The notes: a model not told the origin generated them from the sequence alone. A stretch of DNA of 64,000 nucleotides from Mycolicibacterium fluoranthenivorans (GCF_011758805.1 NZ_JAANOW010000005.1:1-64000); one strand, 5' to 3'. Counted from the first letter of the stretch, positions 1-10,055 are shown. Numbers and translations: made by a program.

Positions 1-1
1 G

Positions 2-69
2 CGCAAGCGGCCGACGAGTGCCTCGGCCGATGCCGCGCGCCGGGCCGGGGCCGCCGAACCCGACGCCTG
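2..69 (+). CDS. glmU: GlmU C-terminal end (partial)
   Basis: The first bases read in frame as a charged, Ala-rich tail ending in TGA. GlmU (bifunctional N-acetylglucosamine-1-phosphate uridyltransferase and glucosamine-1-phosphate acetyltransferase, UDP-GlcNAc synthesis) has such a disordered tail in mycobacteria. It directly precedes prs in the Rv1018c-Rv1017c order. No catalytic part lies in the window, so the call rests on position and tail composition. Confidence 0.7.
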
Positions 70-157
70 ATGTTCGTAATCTGGTAACCCGGGGACGCGG
101 GACGGTTACTGGCCCGTACGATTGGCGCGTAATCGACCCGACTGGCGAAGGCGACAG

Positions 158-1138
158 ATGAGCCACGACTGGACCGACAACCGCAAGAACCTGATGCTCT
201 TCTCGGGTCGGGCTCACCCAGAGCTGGCCGAGCAGGTGGCGAAGGAACTCGACGTACCGGTGACCGCGCAGACCGCGCGGGACTTCGCCAACGGTGAGAT
301 CTTCGTCCGCTTCGACGAATCGGTACGCGGCTGCGACGCGTTCGTCCTGCAGAGCCACCCCGCGCCGCTGAACCAGTGGCTGATGGAACAGCTCATCATG
401 ATCGATGCGCTCAAGCGCGGTAGCGCCAAGCGCATCACCGCGATCCTGCCGTTCTACCCGTACGCCCGCCAGGACAAGAAGCACCGCGGCCGCGAGCCCA
501 TCTCCGCCCGCCTGGTCGCCGACCTGTACAAGACCGCCGGTGCGGACCGCATCGTCACCGTGGACCTGCACACCGACCAGATCCAGGGCTTCTTCGACGG
601 TCCGGTGGACCATATGCGCGCCCAGAAGCTGCTCACCGGGTACATCGCCGAGAACTACGCCGACGCCGACAAGGTCGTCGTCTCCCCCGACTCGGGCCGC
701 GTCCGGGTCGCCGAGAAATGGGCCGACTCCCTCGGTGGCGTGCCCCTGGCCTTCATCCACAAGACCCGCGACCCGCTGGTGCCCAACCAGGTGAAGTCCA
801 ACCGGGTCGTCGGTGAGGTCAAGGGCAAGACCTGCATCCTGACCGACGACATGATCGACACCGGCGGCACCATCGCGGGCGCGGTCAAGCTCCTTCGCGA
901 GGACGGCGCCAAGGACGTCATCATCGCCGCGACGCACGGTGTGCTCTCCGACCCGGCCGCGCAGCGCCTGGCCGACTGCGGTGCGCGTGAGGTGATCGTC
1001 ACCAACACGCTGCCCATCGGCGAGGAGAAGCGCTTCCCGCAGCTCACCGTGCTGTCCATCGCACCGTTGCTGGCCAACACCATCCGCGCGGTCTTCGACA
1101 ACGGCTCGGTCACCGGCCTCTTCGACGGGTCCGCATAG
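158..1138 (+). CDS. prs: Ribose-phosphate pyrophosphokinase
   Basis: Makes PRPP from ribose 5-phosphate and ATP in the cytoplasm, feeding purine, pyrimidine, His, Trp and, in mycobacteria, decaprenyl-phosphoribose (arabinan) synthesis. The 326-residue length is usual. Visible are the DLHTDQIQGFF segment, the flexible-loop region around KHRGREP, and the PRPP-binding loop DDMIDTGGTIAGA. I chose ATG 158 because translation from there begins MSHDWTDNRKNLMLFSGRAHP, the usual mycobacterial N-terminus; an in-frame GTG/TTG-type start lies 36 bases upstream but adds residues not typical of the family. It follows glmU as in M. tuberculosis and is probably co-transcribed. Confidence 0.96.
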   Translation: MSHDWTDNRKNLMLFSGRAHPELAEQVAKELDVPVTAQTARDFANGEIFVRFDESVRGCDAFVLQSHPAPLNQWLMEQLIMIDALKRGSAKRITAILPFYPYARQDKKHRGREPISARLVADLYKTAGADRIVTVDLHTDQIQGFFDGPVDHMRAQKLLTGYIAENYADADKVVVSPDSGRVRVAEKWADSLGGVPLAFIHKTRDPLVPNQVKSNRVVGEVKGKTCILTDDMIDTGGTIAGAVKLLREDGAKDVIIAATHGVLSDPAAQRLADCGAREVIVTNTLPIGEEKRFPQLTVLSIAPLLANTIRAVFDNGSVTGLFDGSA

Positions 1139-1169
1139 CGACGAGCGCCTGCCCGAGGAGCAATCAGCC

Positions 1170-1511
1170 ATGGTGGCGACGATTTTTCACAACCCGAAAT
1201 GCTCGACCTCGCGCAAGACGCTGGACCTGTTGCGCGAGAACGGTATCGAGCCGGAGATCGTGCTGTACCTGAAGACCCCGCCGTCGCGCGCCGAACTGGC
1301 CACGCTGATCGCCGATGCCGGTATCCCGGTCCGCGAGGCGGTGCGCACACGCGAATCGCTCTACACCGAACTGGGACTGGCCGACGCATCGGATGACGAA
1401 CTGCTCGACGCGATGGCCGAACACCCGATCCTCATCGAGCGGCCCCTGGTGGTGACCGACAAAGGCACCCGGCTGGCACGGCCGATCGATCGCGTGCGCG
1501 ACATCCTGTGA
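1170..1511 (+). CDS. ArsC-family (thioredoxin-fold) reductase
   Basis: A 113-residue ArsC/Spx-fold protein. The N-terminal NPKCSTSRKTLD carries the single catalytic Cys of glutaredoxin-dependent arsenate reductases, and IERPLVV plus a C-terminal Arg-rich stretch fits the substrate-binding region. In the family this Cys reduces arsenate via a thiol partner. No ars operon surrounds it, so a general thiol-redox role is equally possible. The stop TGA overlaps the GTG start of the next gene, suggesting translational coupling. Confidence 0.85.
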   Translation: MVATIFHNPKCSTSRKTLDLLRENGIEPEIVLYLKTPPSRAELATLIADAGIPVREAVRTRESLYTELGLADASDDELLDAMAEHPILIERPLVVTDKGTRLARPIDRVRDIL

Positions 1512-2173
1512 GGATCGCGGCAGCCCTGGCGGCGCTGGCCGTCCTGCTGGCCGGCTGCGGTGACGACACCCCGGATTACAAGTCGATCTGGACCACCCCG
1601 ACGACGACCACCTCCAGCGCCGATCCCAGCGCCGCACCAAAGCCGGTGCCGCTGTCGGCCTACCTGGAAAGCGTCGGCGTCACCGGCGATCCCGTCGCGC
1701 CGGAGAAGATCACCGACCTGACCGTCGACCTGCCGCGGCCGGCCGGCTGGCAGGCCTACAGCAACGTCAACCTCTCGCCCGGCACGCGGGTGATCGCCAA
1801 GGGCGACACCTATCCGACGGCGATGCTGATGGTGTTCAAACTGACCGGGAACTTCGATATCGCCGAGGCCCTCAAGCACGCCGACGCCGACGCGCAGTTG
1901 TCGCAGAACTTCACGAAGCTCAACGGGTCGAACGAGAACTTCCGCGGCTTCCCGTCGTCGATGATCGAGGGCACCTATGACCTCAACGGGCGCCGGATGC
2001 AGAGCTACAACCGGATTATTATCGCGACCGGTACCCCGCCGAAGACGCCGCCGGGCGCTCCCGGTCAGCGTTACCTGATCCAGCTGACCATCACCAGCTA
2101 CGCCGAAGAGGCGCAGAAGCAGGGCAAGGACATCGAGGGCATCATCGCCGGGTTCAAGGTCGCCGCCAAGTAG
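1508..2173 (+). CDS. lpqT: LpqT-type lipoprotein
   Basis: Starts at a GTG that overlaps the arsC-like stop (GTGA). A hydrophobic signal ends in the lipobox LLAGC, so Cys18 is expected to be lipidated. A short Thr/Ser/Pro linker follows, then a globular domain of the LpqN/LpqT family with PxGW (PRPAGWQAY) near the start. Orthologous by position to Rv1016c lpqT. The family is exported to the envelope; its biochemical role is not established. A second family member lies at 36532-37245. Confidence 0.9.
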   Translation: MRIAAALAALAVLLAGCGDDTPDYKSIWTTPTTTTSSADPSAAPKPVPLSAYLESVGVTGDPVAPEKITDLTVDLPRPAGWQAYSNVNLSPGTRVIAKGDTYPTAMLMVFKLTGNFDIAEALKHADADAQLSQNFTKLNGSNENFRGFPSSMIEGTYDLNGRRMQSYNRIIIATGTPPKTPPGAPGQRYLIQLTITSYAEEAQKQGKDIEGIIAGFKVAAK

Positions 2174-2224
2174 GTTTGGCCGGGCCGGCGCGCAGCGACC
2201 CGGGGATTGACTACTGTTCCCGGC

Positions 2225-3088
2225 ATGAACTGGACAGCCTCAGATCTGCCCTCCTTCGCCGGGCGCCGGGTCATCGTCACCGGGGCCAACAGTGGGCTCG
2301 GCTTGGTCACCGCCCGTGAGCTGGCCCGGGTCGGGGCATCGGTCACGCTGGCGGTGCGCAACCTGGACAAGGGCCATGCCGCCGCCGCACAGATGACCGG
2401 CGATGTCACCGTCGCCAGACTGGATCTGCAGAGCCTGGACTCGATCCGGGAGTTCGCGACCGGGGTCGACGGGGTCGATGTGCTGGTGAACAACGCCGGC
2501 ATCATGGCGGTGCCGTTCGCGCTGACCGCCGACGGATTCGAGAGCCAGATCGGCACCAACCACCTCGGCCATTTCGCACTGACCAACCTGCTGCTGCCCA
2601 AGATCACCGACCGGGTGGTGACGGTGGCCTCGCTGATGCACCTGCTCGGATGGGTCGATCTCAAGGACCTGAACTGGAAGTCCCGGCCCTACCTGGCCTG
2701 GCCGGCCTACGGCCAATCCAAGCTGGCCAATCTGCTGTTCACCAGCGCCCTGCAGCGCCGGCTGGCCGCCGCCGGTTCCCCGGTGCGGGCCATCGCCGCG
2801 CACCCCGGCTACTCCGCCACGAACCTGCAGGGCCAGACCGGGAACGCGGTCGGTACCAAGGTGTGGTTGGCGGCGAACAAGATCGCCACCGATGCGGACT
2901 TCGGCGCCAGGCAGACGTTGTTCGCCGTGTCCCAGGATGTGCCCGGCGACAGCTTCATCGGCCCGAAGTTCGGGATGCGGGGCCCGACCGGCCCCGGCCC
3001 GCGTAGCCCACTGGCTCGCTCGGTGCGCACCGCCGAGGGCCTGTGGGAACTGTCGGCGCAGCTCACGGGTACCGAATTTCGGATCTGA
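2225..3088 (+). CDS. Short-chain dehydrogenase/reductase
   Basis: A 287-residue classical-like SDR. It has the NAD(P)-binding motif TGANSGLG near residue 20, NNAG near residue 90, and a catalytic YGQSK. The substrate cannot be told; the spacing and the PGYSATNLQG segment resemble the retinol-dehydrogenase/protochlorophyllide-reductase-like branch. I chose ATG 2225 (MNWTASDLPSFAGR) over an upstream TTG at 2207. It sits between lpqT and rplY, where M. tuberculosis has no gene, so it is an insertion into the block. Confidence 0.88.
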   Translation: MNWTASDLPSFAGRRVIVTGANSGLGLVTARELARVGASVTLAVRNLDKGHAAAAQMTGDVTVARLDLQSLDSIREFATGVDGVDVLVNNAGIMAVPFALTADGFESQIGTNHLGHFALTNLLLPKITDRVVTVASLMHLLGWVDLKDLNWKSRPYLAWPAYGQSKLANLLFTSALQRRLAAAGSPVRAIAAHPGYSATNLQGQTGNAVGTKVWLAANKIATDADFGARQTLFAVSQDVPGDSFIGPKFGMRGPTGPGPRSPLARSVRTAEGLWELSAQLTGTEFRI

Positions 3089-3227
3089 GCACGTCATCGG
3101 CTACCCTTGCTGACGTCACGGCGAGGGTTGGTCGACATCTGTCAATGCAGAAGACCACCGTTATCGACGGGAACCCACTTCGTTGGACCCTGGCCGTGTG
3201 TGAACCGGTTTACAGGAGGACCAACAC

Positions 3228-3875
3228 ATGGCCAAGAACTCGGCCCCCAACAAGCTGACCGCCGACGTGCGCACCCGCACGGGCAAGGGCGCCTCGCGCC
3301 AGGCCCGCCGTGACGGCAAGGTCCCCACCGTGCTGTACGGCCACGGCGAGGATCCGCAGCACCTGGAACTCAACGCGCGTGACTTCGCCGCCGTGCTGCG
3401 TCACTCGGGCACCAACGCCATCCTGACCCTCGATATCGCGGGCAAGGAGCAGCTGGCGCTGACCAAGGCGATCGTCATCCACCCGATCCGCCGCAACATC
3501 GTGCACGCCGATCTGTTGGTCGTGCGCCGCGGCGAGAAGGTGACCGTCGACATCGCGGTCGTCGTCGAGGGCGAGGCTGTGCCGGGCACCCTGGTCACCC
3601 AGGACGCCAACACCATTCAGGTGGAGGCCGAGGCGATGTCCATCCCCGAGCAGGTGACCGTGTCGGTCGAGGGCCTCGAGGCGGGTACCCAGATCACCGC
3701 CGGCCAGATCGAGCTGCCCAAGGGTGTCAGCCTGATCGTCGACCCGGAGACCCTGGTGGTCAACGTCGTCGCCGCGCCGACCGCCGAGGACCTGAACGCC
3801 GAGGGCGCCGGCGAGACCGCCGCTGCCGGTGGGGCTGCCGCGGAGCCTGCCGCCGAAGCCGAGTCCGCCGAATAG
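3228..3875 (+). CDS. rplY: 50S ribosomal protein L25/CTC type
   Basis: Binds 5S rRNA in the large subunit. The long form (215 residues) has the L25 domain (about residues 7-95) plus a C-terminal TL5/CTC beta-domain and an acidic Ala/Glu-rich tail. The ATG at 3228 is preceded by an AGGAGG ribosome-binding site. Two bases separate its stop from pth, so the pair is translationally linked as in Rv1015c-Rv1014c. A 139-base leader precedes it; TACCCT near 3100 could be a -10 element. Confidence 0.95.
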   Translation: MAKNSAPNKLTADVRTRTGKGASRQARRDGKVPTVLYGHGEDPQHLELNARDFAAVLRHSGTNAILTLDIAGKEQLALTKAIVIHPIRRNIVHADLLVVRRGEKVTVDIAVVVEGEAVPGTLVTQDANTIQVEAEAMSIPEQVTVSVEGLEAGTQITAGQIELPKGVSLIVDPETLVVNVVAAPTAEDLNAEGAGETAAAGGAAAEPAAEAESAE

Positions 3876-3877
3876 TT

Positions 3878-4453
3878 TTGGCCGAGCCGTTACTGGTGGT
3901 TGGGCTCGGTAACCCCGGGCCCAACTACGCCAAAACCCGGCACAATGTCGGCTTCATGGTGGCCGACATCCTGGCCGACCGGATCGGCTCGGGTTTCAAG
4001 GTGCACAAGCGCTCCGGCGCCGAGGTGGCCACCGGCCGCCTCGGCGACCGGTCCGTGGTGCTGGCCAAACCACGGGTGTACATGAACGAGTCCGGCCGTC
4101 AGGTCGGGCCGTTGGTCAAGTTCTACTCGGTGGCACCCGCCGATATCGTGGTGCTGCACGACGAGCTCGATATCGACTTCGGCCGGATCCGGCTCAAGCT
4201 CGGCGGCGGCGAAGGCGGCCACAACGGCCTGCGCTCGGTGGCAGCCGCGCTGGGCACCAAGGACTTTCAGCGGGTGCGCATCGGCATCGGCCGACCGCCC
4301 GGCCGCAAGGATCCCGCGGCCTTCGTGCTGGAGACCTTCAATTCTGTTGAGCGTCCTGAGGTTCCGCTGCTCTGCGAGAACGCCGCCGACGCGACGGAGC
4401 TACTGCTTCGGGTTGGTGTCGAGGCCGCGCAGAACACCGTGCACGCCTGGTAG
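3878..4453 (+). CDS. pth: Peptidyl-tRNA hydrolase
   Basis: Cleaves peptidyl-tRNA released from stalled ribosomes. It is 191 residues long, with [18 protein letters not shown] near the N-terminus (catalytic His within TRHN), the KP(R)xYMN segment and the [17 protein letters not shown] region. TTG 3878 is the only start that keeps the family N-terminus and lies two bases after rplY. Downstream the strand changes at a strong nested hairpin. Confidence 0.95.
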   Translation: MAEPLLVVGLGNPGPNYAKTRHNVGFMVADILADRIGSGFKVHKRSGAEVATGRLGDRSVVLAKPRVYMNESGRQVGPLVKFYSVAPADIVVLHDELDIDFGRIRLKLGGGEGGHNGLRSVAAALGTKDFQRVRIGIGRPPGRKDPAAFVLETFNSVERPEVPLLCENAADATELLLRVGVEAAQNTVHAW

Positions 4454-4471
4454 TTTTCTCCCCCCGCCATT

Positions 4472-4535
4472 CCGCGAGCGTGCGTGTTTGCACGGCGACA
4501 CGCCGTGATTCCTGGCATTTTGCGCACGCTCGCGG
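4472..4535. repeat. Nested inverted repeat between convergent genes
   Basis: Perfect 13-base arms at 4472-4484 and 4523-4535 enclose a second perfect 7-base hairpin (4491-4497 with 4501-4507, loop ACA). It lies between the convergent ends of pth and the large protease gene. It has no U-tract, so it is either a two-way structural terminator or one copy of a dispersed palindromic repeat. Confidence 0.75.
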
Positions 4536-4545
4536 GGTGGTTTGG

Positions 4546-7500
4546 TTAGACGGCTCCCACCGAGTAACCGTAATTGTTGATCGGGATTATGGTGATGTTC
4601 CCGCTCTCGGCGACTGTCATCTTGAATACGGTCCAGTAGGTGCCCGGCATTGCTGGATCGACATTGAAGATCATATTGATCCGCGCACTGCTGGAGTAGA
4701 CCATCACCGTCGCCCCAGACTTCGACAGGACAGTCGAGTTCGTCGATCCGCCGCTCGAAAAGTTGTATACGTAGAAGTAGTACTCGCCTGGCAGGAAGTC
4801 ACGAATGGTCGTAGCTTCGGGACCGTATGCGCTCGTGTCGTCATAGTCCAGGTCGACGTAGGACTTTCCGTTTACGACGTAGGACTGGTTGCCGTAGTAA
4901 ACATGGAATCGCCCACCCGTTGTCGTCGGACCGGTCAGATGGGAATCCAAGTCGTTGGGCGAGGAGCCCCAGCGGAGCACAATACGGACTTTCCTACTCT
5001 CCGTAATTCCGACCTCATCGAAGGCGTCTTGGATCGCGATCAACTCGCTATTCGTTAGACCCAGCGACTTCGCGGAGCTCAGCACTGCGGCCCGCGCATC
5101 GATGAAACGGGCACCCTGGCCAAGACGATACAGCGAGTTATAGAAGACCTTCGCCCACGTGTCGTCCGACACCGCGCGGGTCGTCGGATCATTCATCATT
5201 AGATACGCAGCTTTGTCGAATACTCCTGCGACAGCGTGGGCATCATCGTCACGCGCGACATCGGCCATTCTTGTGCGGCCGCCGTACAACGAGGGATCGG
5301 CCAAACTCCTACCGGCACAGGCATTTCTTCCGCCCGAGCCGCAGTTAAGATCTTCGCCGATCAACCAGCGTTCGGGCTCAGTCTTCCGTTGGACCTTCGC
5401 CTCGATCAAGCTGGCGATGATGTCAGCGTACGCCTCGTTCAGCGCCAGCGACTCCGTGGCGCCGTCGAGGCCATAGGTTCGCCCCTGTCCGATCACGTGG
5501 GTTATTACAGCGTGGGTGTACTCATGAGCGACGACGTCCAGAGCAGCTTCAAAGTCACTGCCGAATCGAAACGATCCATACGTACCTTGCAGATACCACG
5601 ATGCGTTGGCATAGTTGCTTCCCACCAGACTGACCAGAATCGGCGCGCCCAGACCGTCGATGGAATCGCGGCCTAGTACGTCGCTGTAGTAGCCGTAGAC
5701 AGCCTCCATATTGGCTATCGCTGAAACCCCAGACCTATCCCACCCGTTGGATGTCTTATAGATGAGACTGCCGGGGTAGCTGTTGAGGTGGAACTCGTCG
5801 GATACGGTGTACCCCGTTGCGTTGAACACCCAGATGTTGCGGTCGGCATCGACCAAGCGGTACGCGCTTCCGTCGCGGTCAACGGTGAAGGTCCGCGTCT
5901 TGTTTTTCAGGTCCTTGGCACTCTGAGTAGCCGGCGCGTACGCATCAAGGATTCCCGCGCTAGTGGCCAGCACAGTCCCCGCTCCTCCGCCGTTGGCGTA
6001 CACGTAGTACCTTGCGCCGATAACCGGCAGCCCCTGGTCGACGTCGGGAATTTGATTCGCTTGATCCAACGTGGAGAGTACTTCGACGTCCCAGACCAGC
6101 CTCGGGGCCGAGTCACGGTCAAGCGCGTACACGGCGAGGTTGGATCTGAACGAAAGGGTCGCCAAAAGTGCCGTGATCTCCGCTTGGTCAGTTAGCTGCA
6201 AACCCTCGAGGAGGGCCGCCTTGGCGATCGAGACTGCTTGGGATGCTTGACTGATTCCAGCAGCCGGGGTGACGTCAACATTGTTGAGTCGCGGATCGTA
6301 ATCGGATAGCAGACTTGTGACGGCCCCGTCGCGATCGACAACGAGAACCGATTGAGCACCCAACACAGGGATGGCGTTTACGGTTGGACTCACCCGATAG
6401 AAGGTTTCAGCCACCTCACCACGAGTATCCATCACTGCCTGCCTGATGATCTGCTCAGCGCGAACGGATCCAGCAGGTGCACCAAGCAGTTCAGCGACCT
6501 TGTTCAGAACGGCTGCGGCATCTGCGATCGAGCGCACAGCGTCATCGCTGAATGCACCGTCGATGTAGCGGACGGAACCATCCTCGTTCTCCCCCACCTG
6601 GACAAGTCCCGCGCCAACGAGGTCCTCGAGATCGACGAGGCTGACCGATCCGTCGTCATCCGGATGTCGTGGCACGATAACCACGCTGACGTCTACCGGC
6701 GCACCATCCTTACCGTCGAACGGCGTAATCGTAAACTGTGCCGCACGAGGTCCAACTCCCAGCGCAGCCTCGTAGCGAGCCTGCGCCGACGGCGTGAAGG
6801 CAAAGACACCAGTAGCCGGGTTAAGCACTACAGTGCCGAGTGCTGAGTCCACCACTTCGTCGATTCGGTATGTCAGCGCATCCCCATCGGAGTCAGTAGC
6901 AGTCACCTGCCCCGTCACGACACCGCTACTCGAATCCGTTGTGGTCGTGTACTTCCCCGGCGCCGGGATATGGTTTCCCACGCTTGCCGGCGCAATGTCC
7001 ACCTTCAACTTCAGCGTTGCCGTTCCGCCGTGACCATCGCTGATCGTGAAGGTGATGGTGTCCGTCTTTGCCGAACTACTAGCTCCCGGTGCGCTCGCGG
7101 CTTGCCGGGCCGCCGCTGTCGGGGTATAGGTAAACGAGCCGTCAGCGTTGACGCGAACGGTGGCCTTCTTTGTTGCAACAGCTTTGGCGATGGTGACCGC
7201 GTCACCATCGAGATCGGAAGCACCCAGCTTCCCGGTGATACGCCCCGTATCTGACTTGGTGACGACATCGATCGCTGCCGGGCTCGTCGGCTTCGCGTTC
7301 TTCGCGCTGATCTTCACCGTCACCGGCACGTCATAGGTGCCGCCATGACCGTCATTGACTGTCACGGTGAAGGTTTCGTTCTTGTCCGAATCCGTCGCCC
7401 CCAACGCCGAGGCGGCATGCCGCGCCGCATCAGTCGGTGTGAAGACGAACCGCCCCTTGGCATCGATCGTCACATCACCCTTGGCCGGGTCTGATGCCGT

Positions 7501-9870
7501 GTAGGTCAGTACGTCTTTGTCCTTGTCGGACCCGGTCACCGTACCCTTCACGACGCCGGATGAACTCGGCTTACCCACTTTGGATTTCGCAGTCGGATCG
7601 ATGTTCAACGGCGCGATGTCAACCGTGAGATCCTGCGTCAGAACACCCCGACGCCCATCGGAAATGGTGACCAGGAATGTCTCGGTAGTCGTTCCCGCCA
7701 AGCCAGTGGCCGCGGCGTGGCGCGCAGCCGCGGTCGGCGTGTAGGTGAAGCTCCCGTCGGCGTTGAAGACTATGGACCCCTTGGCCGGCACAGCCGAGAA
7801 CGTCAAAGGATCGCCGTTGGAGTCGGTGACGGTCAGATGCCCGGTAACTACGCCGTTGGCGTTAGGTGCATTGACGACGGGGGCATGCGCCACCGGGAAA
7901 TCGTTGTGCGGTACAAGCGAAATGATCTGCAGCTGATCATCGTCGCCGTAGTAGTACAGCTCCATCCCGTCCGGCGAAAGCACCGCACGGGGATAGAAAT
8001 CGGTCGTGGTGGCTGTGACAGGTGTCGTGGTCAAGACGGCGGCCGTCCGAGTGTCGATCGCCACCACCGTGTTGTTCACGGTGTCGACCGCGAGCAGGAC
8101 GGACCCGTCACCGTTGATGGCCAAGCCACCCAGGGTTTCAGCATAGGTGTCGATGGTGCCCACAACCTTGTATGTCTTGGTGTCGATTCCGCTGATGGTG
8201 CCTTCGCCGACCTCATTCAGATAGGCGCGGGTGCCGTCCGGGCTCAGCTCCACATCAGTGAAATACGTCCCTGCCGCAATGACTTTGGCGCTGCTGGATG
8301 ATGACGAGAAGACGTACAGACCGGAGAGCACGACATCGGGATCGTCGGTCGGCATGTCTGCGATGACGTACACCTTCTTGCCGTCCGCCGCGACTTCGAT
8401 GTCATAAAACGTGGGGATGGCGCCGGGCAGCTTCACCGTGCCCGTGACCTTGCCGCTGGCGGTACTGACCTTGGTGACCGAGGCCACCTGGTTACCGTTC
8501 TTGTCGTAGGTCAGCGTGGTGACGTACAACGTCTTGCCATTCGGGCTGACGGCGACACTGACCGGGTAGCGCTCCTTCAGATCGAAGGTCGAGGCGACCG
8601 CTCCGGTCGTGGTGTCGATGACCGCGACATGATCGGTGTAGTCGAGGCTGACGTAGAGCTTCTTGCCGTCGGGTGCGAGCACGGCCGAAATCGGCTCGGC
8701 TTCAAGTTGTATGGTGCCCAACACAGCGCGATGAATCGTGTCGACGACAGTGATCGTCTTGTCGTCATAGTTGGTCAAGTAAGCCCGAGTATCGGTGGCC
8801 ACCACGCCGGTCACGTTCTTGCCGGTGGCCAATACACCCGAGTCGGTGATCGGTGTCGGCGCGATGGTCACATGCAAAGTGGCGACCTGATTGTTGGCCT
8901 TGACACCATCGGAGACCGTCACACCGAACTCGACGAATCCGGCGCCACCCAGACCGGCGATCAACCGCTGCGCCGCGGTCGGAGTGAACGTGAATGCACC
9001 GGTCTTGTTGTCGAGCACCAGCTTCCCCTCAGCTGGCGGAGCCACCACGGCGTACGACAGCTTCTTGCCCTCGGGATCAGTCGCGACGACCTTGCCGGTC
9101 ACCGCACCCGTCGTCGGATCGGCAGCCGAAGAGGTCGGCGCTCCGACGACCGGTGGCGCATTCACCGCGGTAGCCGCCTGCGCGGTGCTCACCGGCGTGC
9201 CGCTATCCTCCGGTTTCGCACCGGACAACAGTGTCTCCACTTCACGACGAGCCGCGGCTAGAGCGACCCAGACGGTCGGCGATTCCGCTGGAACGCCGGG
9301 CCCGCCAGAGCTGTTGAACGGGTCGGTGACGGCGGACAGTACCGCTACGGCCAGATCCCTCTGTTCCTTGGGCTGGACCGGCGTTGAAACCTGCTCCGGC
9401 GCCTCGGTCGTCGTTGCAGGCGCACTCACCGACACCGCCGGCGCAGTGGTTGCGGCCGATGTGGTCGCCTGCGAGCTAGGGGGCGTCGCGTCCGTGTCGG
9501 GTTCGGTCTTTTTCCCAGGTTTCGTCGTAGTGGTAGGAGCGTCGGAGGAGGTAGTCGCCTTTGGCGACTTTTTCTTCGGTTTCGGCAGGTGGGAACGTTT
9601 CGGTGTACTGCCGGACTCGACCACTCCGGACGTACCGTCGGGGACCGAAGATTCCGGCCTGGTAGTGGTGGGCGATGTCGACGACCCCGACGTCTCGGTT
9701 GCGGAACCAGGGGCCGATCCGCTCGAGCTCTCGTTGCTCGACGACGGCGCACTCGACGAAGGCTCCGGGTCGGACGTGTCCGCCCACGCGGGTACCGCGG
9801 CGATGGCCGAACCGATCCCCAGCGCTACCGCCAGCGCGCCCACCCGGCCGACATGCTTCGCATAACCCAT
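4546..9870 (-). CDS. Giant secreted M4 zinc metalloprotease with propeller and VCBS-like repeats
   Basis: A 1774-residue exported protein. An N-terminal signal ends near AWA (about residue 30). A Ser/Thr/Pro-rich low-complexity linker follows to about residue 170. One VCBS/cadherin-like repeat precedes a YVTN-type beta-propeller (about 345-660, repeated SPDGKxLYV units). At least four VCBS-like repeats (about 660-1070) share a FTPTxAAR signature. A propeptide-like region (about 1150-1330) leads to a thermolysin-type (M4) domain. The zinc site is HEYTH at 1449-1453, with the third ligand in NEAYAD at 1478-1483. The C-terminal 130 residues look like a beta-sandwich pre-peptidase domain. It is likely a surface or secreted protease with adhesive repeats. 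It is absent from M. tuberculosis between pth and pks16. No LPXTG-type sorting signal is visible. Confidence 0.88.
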   Translation of the reverse strand: MGYAKHVGRVGALAVALGIGSAIAAVPAWADTSDPEPSSSAPSSSNESSSGSAPGSATETSGSSTSPTTTRPESSVPDGTSGVVESGSTPKRSHLPKPKKKSPKATTSSDAPTTTTKPGKKTEPDTDATPPSSQATTSAATTAPAVSVSAPATTTEAPEQVSTPVQPKEQRDLAVAVLSAVTDPFNSSGGPGVPAESPTVWVALAAARREVETLLSGAKPEDSGTPVSTAQAATAVNAPPVVGAPTSSAADPTTGAVTGKVVATDPEGKKLSYAVVAPPAEGKLVLDNKTGAFTFTPTAAQRLIAGLGGAGFVEFGVTVSDGVKANNQVATLHVTIAPTPITDSGVLATGKNVTGVVATDTRAYLTNYDDKTITVVDTIHRAVLGTIQLEAEPISAVLAPDGKKLYVSLDYTDHVAVIDTTTGAVASTFDLKERYPVSVAVSPNGKTLYVTTLTYDKNGNQVASVTKVSTASGKVTGTVKLPGAIPTFYDIEVAADGKKVYVIADMPTDDPDVVLSGLYVFSSSSSSAKVIAAGTYFTDVELSPDGTRAYLNEVGEGTISGIDTKTYKVVGTIDTYAETLGGLAINGDGSVLLAVDTVNNTVVAIDTRTAAVLTTTPVTATTTDFYPRAVLSPDGMELYYYGDDDQLQIISLVPHNDFPVAHAPVVNAPNANGVVTGHLTVTDSNGDPLTFSAVPAKGSIVFNADGSFTYTPTAAARHAAATGLAGTTTETFLVTISDGRRGVLTQDLTVDIAPLNIDPTAKSKVGKPSSSGVVKGTVTGSDKDKDVLTYTASDPAKGDVTIDAKGRFVFTPTDAARHAASALGATDSDKNETFTVTVNDGHGGTYDVPVTVKISAKNAKPTSPAAIDVVTKSDTGRITGKLGASDLDGDAVTIAKAVATKKATVRVNADGSFTYTPTAAARQAASAPGASSSAKTDTITFTISDGHGGTATLKLKVDIAPASVGNHIPAPGKYTTTTDSSSGVVTGQVTATDSDGDALTYRIDEVVDSALGTVVLNPATGVFAFTPSAQARYEAALGVGPRAAQFTITPFDGKDGAPVDVSVVIVPRHPDDDGSVSLVDLEDLVGAGLVQVGENEDGSVRYIDGAFSDDAVRSIADAAAVLNKVAELLGAPAGSVRAEQIIRQAVMDTRGEVAETFYRVSPTVNAIPVLGAQSVLVVDRDGAVTSLLSDYDPRLNNVDVTPAAGISQASQAVSIAKAALLEGLQLTDQAEITALLATLSFRSNLAVYALDRDSAPRLVWDVEVLSTLDQANQIPDVDQGLPVIGARYYVYANGGGAGTVLATSAGILDAYAPATQSAKDLKNKTRTFTVDRDGSAYRLVDADRNIWVFNATGYTVSDEFHLNSYPGSLIYKTSNGWDRSGVSAIANMEAVYGYYSDVLGRDSIDGLGAPILVSLVGSNYANASWYLQGTYGSFRFGSDFEAALDVVAHEYTHAVITHVIGQGRTYGLDGATESLALNEAYADIIASLIEAKVQRKTEPERWLIGEDLNCGSGGRNACAGRSLADPSLYGGRTRMADVARDDDAHAVAGVFDKAAYLMMNDPTTRAVSDDTWAKVFYNSLYRLGQGARFIDARAAVLSSAKSLGLTNSELIAIQDAFDEVGITESRKVRIVLRWGSSPNDLDSHLTGPTTTGGRFHVYYGNQSYVVNGKSYVDLDYDDTSAYGPEATTIRDFLPGEYYFYVYNFSSGGSTNSTVLSKSGATVMVYSSSARINMIFNVDPAMPGTYWTVFKMTVAESGNITIIPINNYGYSVGAV

Positions 9871-10055
9871 GACATCCCCTGTCTGAGGACACGTTTCACC
9901 CCACGCTGGACCTCGGGTCAGCGCGGCAGTTCGCGGGATGTCACGGTCTGATGGCAGTTCAACAGCAAGTTCGCAGCGAAACTATCAGGGAGTTGCCAGT
10001 CGGTTTGCTAGAAAATTGACTTTGGGGATAATTTCATCCGAACGGCCTACAACGC

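Noticed and set aside
655..1389. Long minus-strand frame opposite prs
   Set aside because: It mirrors the codon pattern of prs and has no recognisable domain.
8891..9865. 324-codon plus-strand frame opposite the protease signal/linker region
   Set aside because: It is the complement of Ser/Thr/Pro-rich coding DNA and reads as low complexity.
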